Source: Ordospora colligata OC4 (lineage: Eukaryota; Microsporidia; Ordosporidae). Taken from it: a stretch of 64,000 nt of DNA. A program made the translations under genes and the position numbers. The stretch spans positions 221,326 to 285,325 of the forward strand of contig NW_014575403.1 of the NCBI RefSeq assembly GCF_000803265.1, read 5' to 3'. This document shows, piece after piece, positions 57,870 through 64,000 of this stretch (position 1 is the first letter of the stretch; every line of letters begins with the position of its first letter). A model generated the notes under the pieces. The model was not told the origin of the DNA, did not search any database, and saw only the letters and a program-made list of their open reading frames with translations.

Positions 57870-58043
57870 GCATATGATGATCCGTTATCATATACAAAAG
57901 CACAATAAACTAAGTTTTGAAGTTATTAATGGAGATGTTTAAATATGTAATGTGAAGGGATGGCGGTTATGTAAGTGTTATTCTGAATGATGCAAGAATG
58001 AATGAGAGAGAATTTTTATTTGTGATTTTTTGCCCTGATAGAA

Positions 58044-58364
58044 ATGAGCGGTGTGAAGGGCGACAATGTGACATCTGAGCTACTGCTTGCAATGAAGTCT
58101 GGAAAGTATGTGGCTGGATTTAAGAGCACTCTGAATTCTGTGATAAACAGGCAGGCAAAATGTGTGGTGATATCATCGAATTTCCCTGCAACTAAGAAGA
58201 AGCAATTGGAGTACTACAGTGTGCTAGCTGGAGGGCTTCCGATAATTTTTCACAGTGCAGATAATAATGAGCTTGGGAGTATAACTGAGAGAGGACATAG
58301 GTTGGGATGTATATCTATTCTTGATCAGGGCGAAGCAGACTTGATACCTGCAAAAGAGGATTAA
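58044..58364 (+). CDS. RPL30: Ribosomal protein eL30
   Basis: eL30 is a 60S subunit protein. The L30e fold is clear: LLLAMKSGKYVAGFKSTL, KCVVISSNFPATKKKQLEYY, then NNELGSITERGHRLGCISI. The 106 residues match the usual length. CCC lies nine bases upstream of the ATG, and no intron is needed. Confidence 0.97.
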   Translation: MSGVKGDNVTSELLLAMKSGKYVAGFKSTLNSVINRQAKCVVISSNFPATKKKQLEYYSVLAGGLPIIFHSADNNELGSITERGHRLGCISILDQGEADLIPAKED

Positions 58365-58442
58365 AGTTATTTGGTTATTTTTGATGTATTGCGTTTAGTA
58401 AGAAGTGAATATGTGTTTAAGTATTGAACCCAAAAAATAGGA

Positions 58443-58670
58443 ATGGGAGAGATCCGGTTGAAGTTAACTGATAGGATGTCTATGTCGATTGTAATTGCGA
58501 TAGATACACGAAGAACGATTGGAGAACTCAAGGAGGAGATGTGTAAGAGAATTGGAAAGCCAAAGGAGCAAGTTATGCTTGTTAAATGCAAAAGGGAATT
58601 AGTGGATGCAATTGATATTGATACTTACGAGCTAAGGAATGGAGAATGTGTTGAAGTAGAGTACAGATGA
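58443..58670 (+). CDS. HUB1: HUB1/UBL5-like ubiquitin-fold protein
   Basis: HUB1 is a ubiquitin-like protein that binds the spliceosome without being conjugated. The 75-aa product has a ubiquitin fold with LTDRMSMSIVIAIDTRRTIG and TIGELKEEM, ending DTYELRNGECVEVEYR. The NDR-like start, TIG-LK helix and YEIHDG-like turn line up with HUB1. It ends in a tyrosine-arginine pair, not diglycine, as in UBL5 orthologues. CCC lies 12 bases upstream of the ATG. Another small Ubl is the alternative. Confidence 0.65.
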   Translation: MGEIRLKLTDRMSMSIVIAIDTRRTIGELKEEMCKRIGKPKEQVMLVKCKRELVDAIDIDTYELRNGECVEVEYR

Positions 58671-58810
58671 ACAGGGTTTTTAGAATACTGAGTGAGAAAA
58701 TGATTATGCATTATGAGTTTTTATTCCATTCTGATGCTATTAATACAGAATAAATGCAGTAAGTGTATGAAAAGAATGCGAAGTAAAAAAAGAATATAAA
58801 GAAGCCCAGA

Positions 58811-60136
58811 ATGTCACAGAAAGCAGTAAGAGAAACGATAATCAGTAGAAAGAAGTATGCAGAGAAGGCTCGGAAAGATGTTATTGGCCATGAAATACTG
58901 AGAACTGAAGAGTGTGGATACATTGAAGCGGAATCTGATGAAAATACATATGATATTACACAGAAACAATTGCTAAACCATGTAAGCATCAAGGCGTGTG
59001 AGCAGGCATTTGAGCTTAAGCTTGATGAAGCGCCGATATATTCTAAGTATTCTCGAAACGGAACATATATGCTGCTCAGGAACAACAAAGGATATCTTGC
59101 ATCGTTTAATTCGAGGTCCATGGACATGTATTTTGAGATTGACTTGAATGAAGAAGTACATGATGCTTTGTATCTTCATAATGAACGATTCATTGCAGTT
59201 GCACAGAAGAACAATGTTTTTATTTATGACGGCCAAGGAGTTGAGATACACTGCATAAGGGATAATCGTGGAGTATACAAGATGGACTATCTGCCATACC
59301 ACTATTTATTGACCACAGTATCTCGTAAGAATATTTTGAGGTATCAGGACGTATCTACAGGAAAGATGGTTAGTGAAATACAAATGAAGGATTGGAATAT
59401 TGCATCGATGAAACACAATACTTCTAATGGAATTGTACACACAGGTAATGCAAAAGGAGTGGTGAATCTATGGTCACCTAACAGCAAAGAATATTTAGTG
59501 AAGATACTGTGCCATAAAAGTACGGTTTCCAGTATAGAAATAGACAGAACCGGAAAGTACATGATCAGCAGTGGCCTGGATGGAAAGGTAAATGTATGGG
59601 ACTTGAGAAATACTTACACACAGCTTAACAGCTTGAATTCTAGATCTCATGGAATGGTGACATCTTTGAGTCAGAAGAATATGCTTGCTATGTCTTATGG
59701 CAACAAGGTTCATGTTTGGAAGGATTTTATTGAGTCTAATGGAAAGGATGTTCTGTATATGAAGCATAAAGTAGGCAATGATGTTTATAGTCTAGGATTT
59801 TGTAATTATGAGGATGTACTATCAATAGGGCATGGTACAGGTGTTTCAAACATAATTATTCCAGGCAGTGGAGATCCTGTGTACGATTCATATGAAGATT
59901 CGCCCTTTATTTACAAGAAAGCAAGATCAGAGAAGGAAGTTAGAATGCTTATAGACAAGATTCCTTATGAACTGATCTCAATTGAATCTAATGTTGGGCG
60001 CATACACAAAGCACAGAATACCTCTATGCCTGATAATACATCAAAAAGGTACTTTGATAGCTTCTCATTCAATAATACTAGAAAAAACGCATTAAGCAGG
60101 TTTTATAAAGATAAAGACGCCAGCTTAACCAAATAA
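58811..60136 (+). CDS. UTP7: UTP7/WDR46 small-subunit processome WD40 protein
   Basis: UTP7 is a nucleolar propeller in the 90S pre-ribosome. The N-terminal 80 residues carry the family lead (GYIEAESDENTYDITQKQ). The propeller contains the diagnostic YSRNGTYMLLRNNKG, LHNERFIAVAQK, DVSTGKMVSEI and VNLWSPNS segments, then WDLRNT. A basic tail follows. Length 441 aa against ~550 in yeast. CCC lies seven bases upstream of the ATG. Confidence 0.93.
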   Translation: MSQKAVRETIISRKKYAEKARKDVIGHEILRTEECGYIEAESDENTYDITQKQLLNHVSIKACEQAFELKLDEAPIYSKYSRNGTYMLLRNNKGYLASFNSRSMDMYFEIDLNEEVHDALYLHNERFIAVAQKNNVFIYDGQGVEIHCIRDNRGVYKMDYLPYHYLLTTVSRKNILRYQDVSTGKMVSEIQMKDWNIASMKHNTSNGIVHTGNAKGVVNLWSPNSKEYLVKILCHKSTVSSIEIDRTGKYMISSGLDGKVNVWDLRNTYTQLNSLNSRSHGMVTSLSQKNMLAMSYGNKVHVWKDFIESNGKDVLYMKHKVGNDVYSLGFCNYEDVLSIGHGTGVSNIIIPGSGDPVYDSYEDSPFIYKKARSEKEVRMLIDKIPYELISIESNVGRIHKAQNTSMPDNTSKRYFDSFSFNNTRKNALSRFYKDKDASLTK

Positions 60137-60175
60137 TCTTAAAAAATAAACTCATGGTAACATCAATCATTTTTA

Positions 60176-61138
60176 TTAACACTTGGACTTGAATAGACTA
60201 TGACCTAGACAGTCCTTAGCCGTAAATCGTCTGTGGTGATCATATATGAGTATATTTTCTAAGAGATTGACTGCATCTTCATATACAGATTCCTCTCCAA
60301 AGGGAATAAATGAAGCAAGTGCTACTCTTTGTTCCATTGCATCAAACCTTATATTTGGAGAGCAAATCTGATACTTGTCCATATATGTTTTTAAATCGCA
60401 ATACCCAAGGACTCTAATTATCTTCATAAGCTGGTCATTGTTGCTTTCTCCATGAAAAAAAGGTCTTTTTTTAAATATCATCTCTGCCAGCACACATCCA
60501 AATGACCATATATCCAAAGAATAATCATAATATGGATAGTCCACTAGAAGCTCAGGCCCTTTATAATATCTACTTGCAACACGGACACTGTACTCTTTCT
60601 TTGGATGATAGAACTCGGCAAGGCCCCAGTCAATTATCTTCAGCTGTTTTTTAGCATGATTTATTACCATATTTTGTGGTTTGATGTCTCTATGGATTAT
60701 TCCCATGCTATGACAATACTCAAGTGCACAAAGAATCTGTTTTGAGTAGTTGACAATGTCTCTATATCCTAAACTTTCAAATATCTTTGCATAATCTTCA
60801 TTTTCTATATACTCAAATACCAAAGAATGTACTTGAGATTCCTGATCTGCAACCACATCAATAAGTTTTATGATGTTATCATGCGATAAGTGTTTCAACA
60901 CCAAGATCTCCCTACTGATCTTTGGTATCTTCACAGGCTTTAGTGCCTTTATTATTACCTTCTCCTTGTCCTTACGGCCCTCAAACACTTCCGAATACTT
61001 TCCTTTTCCAATCCGCTGGTATATCTGATACTTCTCTATATCACCCAGATCTATAACATGCTTCTCGTAGTTCCAATACTTTTCCTCGTGTTTCTCATTG
61101 ACATCTGCATTTGACCTTGCCACAGTTGCAATGACCAT
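60176..61138 (-). CDS. CKA1: Casein kinase II catalytic subunit alpha
   Basis: CK2 phosphorylates acidic sites in many pathways. The kinase keeps GKGKYSEVFEG, IIKALKPVK with the basic stretch, HRDIKPQNM and the CK2-specific IDWGLAEFY (DWG instead of DFG). The APE region reads RYYKGPELL. The start is the ATG at 61138 with CCC six bases upstream; the frame extends seven codons to a GTG. Length 320 aa. Confidence 0.96.
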   Translation of the reverse strand: MVIATVARSNADVNEKHEEKYWNYEKHVIDLGDIEKYQIYQRIGKGKYSEVFEGRKDKEKVIIKALKPVKIPKISREILVLKHLSHDNIIKLIDVVADQESQVHSLVFEYIENEDYAKIFESLGYRDIVNYSKQILCALEYCHSMGIIHRDIKPQNMVINHAKKQLKIIDWGLAEFYHPKKEYSVRVASRYYKGPELLVDYPYYDYSLDIWSFGCVLAEMIFKKRPFFHGESNNDQLMKIIRVLGYCDLKTYMDKYQICSPNIRFDAMEQRVALASFIPFGEESVYEDAVNLLENILIYDHHRRFTAKDCLGHSLFKSKC

Positions 61139-61179
61139 TCTATTGGGATTAAAATTCACAGATTCATGTACTCAACACT

Positions 61180-62049
61180 TTAATTCTTGGAATAAATAGG
61201 CTTCACTCTAAAAATTCCTTGTTGGCTTGTTAGGCATATCAAACTACCATCCTCATGGAGAAGCTGTCCTTCACATATCGCTTTTGAGTTCTTAATCCCC
61301 TTGCATTTCACAATGTAATATACACATTCTCCAAGATCTCTTTCAAGATCTATGAAGTGAACTACATGATTCATAGAGGTCAAGAGAGATATTTCCTTTG
61401 AAAAAATAGTCAGATTGCATGCAATAAGCGCAGTTTCTACAAGGAGAAGATCTGATACTAGCGTAACCAACGCAGCCTTGGCTACAATACTATCCTGTTT
61501 GCTTTTTATCGTAATACGGATCTGCCTCATATCACCAGTCTCTTTTCCCAGCTCTACGTCAATGACATTCAGAAGCATCTGCATGTTATCATACAAGACT
61601 TGAAACTTCATCTTGATGCTTGCTTCGCTTTCAGATGTGTTATTAAGGGCATTCGAAATGTACTCTGCAAACGGAACAAAAGTATCTTCGTAGAGTTTGT
61701 ATGGCGTGTCCTCATAATCATGTGCATTGTCATCAGGTCTACTAAAGCTGGCATGCATGCTCGAGACCAAAGTATCGTTTTGATAGCAATCAACTTGCCT
61801 CATCTTCAGAATACCTCCATCTCTGAGTTTTTTGACTTGATAGCTGGTATTCTGGTCTGACCTACACTTGTTAATAAACAGGATACTCAGGTTTATTGGA
61901 ATTGTATTATCTTCAACAGTGGAAAATGCAGACATAAGAGACTGTGCAGCTATTTGGCCACCAAACGTAGGGTATCCAGGAAGTGGCGACCAAAGATCAG
62001 TTCCTTTAAATGCTTCATCATTCTCTTTCGATATCTTTATAAATTCCAT
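61180..62049 (-). CDS. Acyl-CoA thioesterase (TesB/ACOT8 type)
   Basis: These double-hotdog enzymes hydrolyse acyl-CoA. The first hotdog shows FGGQIAAQSL, the second SDLLLVETAL with the catalytic Asp, SMNHVVHFI, and the C-terminal LTSQQGIFR with the catalytic Gln. The protein ends YSKN rather than SKL, so no standard peroxisomal signal. Length 289 aa. Confidence 0.88.
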   Translation of the reverse strand: MEFIKISKENDEAFKGTDLWSPLPGYPTFGGQIAAQSLMSAFSTVEDNTIPINLSILFINKCRSDQNTSYQVKKLRDGGILKMRQVDCYQNDTLVSSMHASFSRPDDNAHDYEDTPYKLYEDTFVPFAEYISNALNNTSESEASIKMKFQVLYDNMQMLLNVIDVELGKETGDMRQIRITIKSKQDSIVAKAALVTLVSDLLLVETALIACNLTIFSKEISLLTSMNHVVHFIDLERDLGECVYYIVKCKGIKNSKAICEGQLLHEDGSLICLTSQQGIFRVKPIYSKN

Positions 62050-62136
62050 ACAAAGTTATTGTAAGGGGTAGAGTGAAACCTGGATTTCATTCTTGTAATT
62101 CAAGCATCAGAAAACATTTTTTTAGTCCTTAGTAAT

Positions 62137-63801
62137 ATGCCAGTCGGTCCATTGCATGACAAGACATTTGTATTTACTGGGGATTTGTCCATAGGAAGAG
62201 ATGATGCCAAGACAAAGGTAATTCTTTTAGGTGGTAGATGCACAACTATTCCTTCCTCACGTACAACATTTCTGGTTGCTGGACAGAATCCAGGGCCGCA
62301 AAAGATTAAAAGAGCAAATGAATTAGGCATAAACATACTGGATGAAAATGGATTCTTGAAGTTGATTGAGGAGAATTCAAAAGGATTTGATGATAATGTG
62401 GATGTAAAGTGTAATAGTAACACTCATGAAATAGGGTCGGCAAATGCAATCTGTAAGGAGTTGTGGTGCGAAAAGTATAGGCCGAAGCAAAAACAAGATC
62501 TTGTGGGGAATACAATCTTAATGAATGAGTTGGAAGAATATCTTAAAGCAGGAGTTTATACTAAAGCAGTTCTATTGAGTGGCCAACCAGGAATTGGAAA
62601 AACAACGCTGGCACATATTATTTGCAAATCACTTGGATTCGATATAATTGAATTCAATGCGAGTGATGTTAGAAACAAGTCGGAAATTGCAAATAAGATA
62701 AGAAATTTTGTTACGAGTCGTTCTATTTTTGATTTGAGTGACGGAGGTAAGGTGCTGATAATGGATGAAATTGATGGAATGTCAGGTGACATGGGTGGCA
62801 TTTCTGAGTTGATCAGCACTATTAAAGAAACACGGATTCCAATATTATGCATCTGCAATGATAGATATGATATGAAGATAAGGAGTCTTGTAAGCCATTG
62901 TATTGACTTAAAGGCAAAGAAACCAGATTCTAGGCAGATATTCATCAAGTTGAAGTACATTCTTGATAAGGAGGCGAAAAATGTACCTGATGGATTGCTT
63001 AATGAAATAGTTTTTAAGAGTGGAGGAGATATCAGATATGCAATTAATATGTTGCAAAGTGTAACAATGAAGCATAAGCTTGGTTCTGATCAGGCAGATA
63101 TGTTTATAAAGAAAACGGTTGCAAAAGGTGTCTTTGATATTGGAGTTGAAGTGTTTCAAAGAAAAACAATTGATGAGAAAATAGATCTTTATTTTGAAGA
63201 TTATTCATTGATTCCTCTTTTTGTACATGAAAATCTTTCAAAGACTGTATTCAAGGGAATAAAGCAGCTAAGAGATTCTTTTGATTCAATTAGCATAGGT
63301 GATGTTGTTCAAAGTAAAATTCAAGGTGCAAACCAAGACTGGAGTTTAGCACCTTTACATGCAGTATATAGTGTTGTTATTCCCACGCATAACATGCAAT
63401 TATCAAAAAGATTGAACTTTCCATCATGGCTTGGGCAGAATTCAAAGCATTTGAGAATAGAAAGACTTCTGAACACATTTTCTGTGCATTCTTCATGCAA
63501 AATATTTACATCTTCTGGAGAATTGAGAAAATATGCATTAGAACTGATTTTAAAGAAGTATGTGTACAATTTAAAGAATGGCAATTTTAGGAAAGCAATT
63601 GATGACATGATTATTTATGATTTGACTAAAGATGATATGAATAATCTAAGTGATATTGTTATTGGAGGAGATGCTATATTTAAAGAAATTGGAAGAAAAG
63701 AAAAAATACTACTGGACAAGGAATATAAAAAGCTTTATAGAAAACTTCCATATGCTCATGAAGAAACATTTGATCTTGATGAAAGCATGGATTCAGATTA
63801 A
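62137..63801 (+). CDS. RFC1: Replication factor C large subunit RFC1
   Basis: RFC1 leads the clamp loader that places PCNA on DNA. Residues 1-80 form a BRCT domain (KTFVFTGDLSIGRDDAKTKV, GGRCT). The AAA+ core follows: WCEKYRP, LSGQPGIGKTT, FNASDVRNK, Walker B VLIMDEIDGM, and a sensor 1 CICND. The RFC box region and helical C-terminal domain complete it. Length 554 aa against 861 in yeast. Confidence 0.95.
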   Translation: MPVGPLHDKTFVFTGDLSIGRDDAKTKVILLGGRCTTIPSSRTTFLVAGQNPGPQKIKRANELGINILDENGFLKLIEENSKGFDDNVDVKCNSNTHEIGSANAICKELWCEKYRPKQKQDLVGNTILMNELEEYLKAGVYTKAVLLSGQPGIGKTTLAHIICKSLGFDIIEFNASDVRNKSEIANKIRNFVTSRSIFDLSDGGKVLIMDEIDGMSGDMGGISELISTIKETRIPILCICNDRYDMKIRSLVSHCIDLKAKKPDSRQIFIKLKYILDKEAKNVPDGLLNEIVFKSGGDIRYAINMLQSVTMKHKLGSDQADMFIKKTVAKGVFDIGVEVFQRKTIDEKIDLYFEDYSLIPLFVHENLSKTVFKGIKQLRDSFDSISIGDVVQSKIQGANQDWSLAPLHAVYSVVIPTHNMQLSKRLNFPSWLGQNSKHLRIERLLNTFSVHSSCKIFTSSGELRKYALELILKKYVYNLKNGNFRKAIDDMIIYDLTKDDMNNLSDIVIGGDAIFKEIGRKEKILLDKEYKKLYRKLPYAHEETFDLDESMDSD

Positions 63802-63842
63802 AACACATCAAACCAAATAGTATTAAATGTTATCCAACAAAT

Positions 63843-64000
63843 TTATTCCGACATTCCCGCCTTCTTGATCTTTTCATAGCACAAAGGCTCGATTGCAGGG
63901 TATCTCATGTGTTCCTGGATGTATCTTGTAAGATGCACACAATCTTGTATGCCGATTCCTATATCACATCTATTTTTTGTCTGAATCCATGCTTTCATCA
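63843..64000 (-). CDS. C-terminal fragment of an unrecognised protein (5' end outside window)
   Basis: The frame is open to the window edge, with 51 visible residues ending at the TAA at 63843-63845 (minus). It reads KAWIQTKNRCDIGIGIQDC, then HLTRYIQEHMRYPAIEPL and KIKKAGMSE. It is convergent with RFC1 at the tight spacing usual here, so it is probably real. No family recognised; three Cys are present. Confidence 0.5.
   Translation of the reverse strand, partial: MKAWIQTKNRCDIGIGIQDCVHLTRYIQEHMRYPAIEPLCYEKIKKAGMSE

Overview
The window is a piece of a microsporidian nuclear genome, most likely from the Encephalitozoon-Ordospora group. The genes are eukaryotic and intron-poor. They are shortened compared with yeast homologues and packed at about one per 1.1 kb on both strands, with gaps often of 20-150 bp. 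Many genes carry a CCC (or CCCC) triplet within about 15 nt upstream of the start ATG, a start signal known from Encephalitozoon. Base composition looks AT-rich by eye, more like Ordospora than E. cuniculi, but I could not compute it or search a database. I see no transposon, virus, CRISPR array, tRNA or convincing intron.

Layout. 1-5.1 kb: the 3' end of an unknown gene, a PCF11-like 3'-end processing factor, a beta-propeller-like protein and a HEAT-like protein, with a CACTTAA-rich spacer between the last two. 5.4-13.7 kb: a secreted Ser/Cys-rich, Thr/Pro-tailed protein (candidate spore-wall protein), DBP4 helicase, enolase, RNase P subunit RPR2, a dynamin, the decapping scavenger DcpS and ubiquilin/DSK2. 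13.8-31.4 kb: an IQGAP-like protein, a gamma-tubulin complex subunit, a secreted cyclophilin, leucine aminopeptidase, an Exo84-like protein, glycyl-tRNA synthetase, an orphan membrane protein, a HAD nucleotidase, a REEP/YOP1 protein, an ABC-F ATPase, primase large subunit and a syntaxin. 31.7-45.3 kb: BUD31, gamma-glutamyltransferase, a possible SRP68, a DEVD-box helicase, MRE11, an orphan, a large SMP-domain protein, LSM1, IMP3, a minimal DBF4, a proteasome alpha subunit and an MCTS1/TMA20 protein. 45.4-45.9 kb: a 5S rRNA gene followed by degenerate repeats of about 50 nt. 46-64 kb: an eIF2B-gamma-like protein, two STE24-type proteases flanking a monothiol glutaredoxin, proteasome alpha5, an orphan, an arrestin-like protein, PHS1 dehydratase, an RRM protein, an MBOAT acyltransferase, a SAS10/LCP5 protein, eL30, a HUB1-like ubiquitin-fold protein, UTP7, CK2 alpha, an acyl-CoA thioesterase and RFC1.

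Functional themes: ribosome biogenesis (DBP4, IMP3, UTP7, SAS10/LCP5, RPR2, eL30, 5S rRNA); mRNA processing and decay (PCF11, BUD31, HUB1-like, LSM1, DcpS); replication and repair (PRI2, RFC1, DBF4, MRE11); membrane traffic and lipid handling (dynamin, syntaxin, Exo84-like, arrestin, YOP1, SMP protein, PHS1, MBOAT, thioesterase); and proteostasis (two proteasome alpha subunits, DSK2, cyclophilin, LAP, two STE24). The most interesting points are a catalytic Tyr-to-Ser change in PHS1, two divergent genes whose start codons share one CCATGG, the duplicated STE24 genes, the HUB1-like protein, the N-terminally stripped DBF4 and the candidate spore-wall gene next to the DBP4-enolase block.
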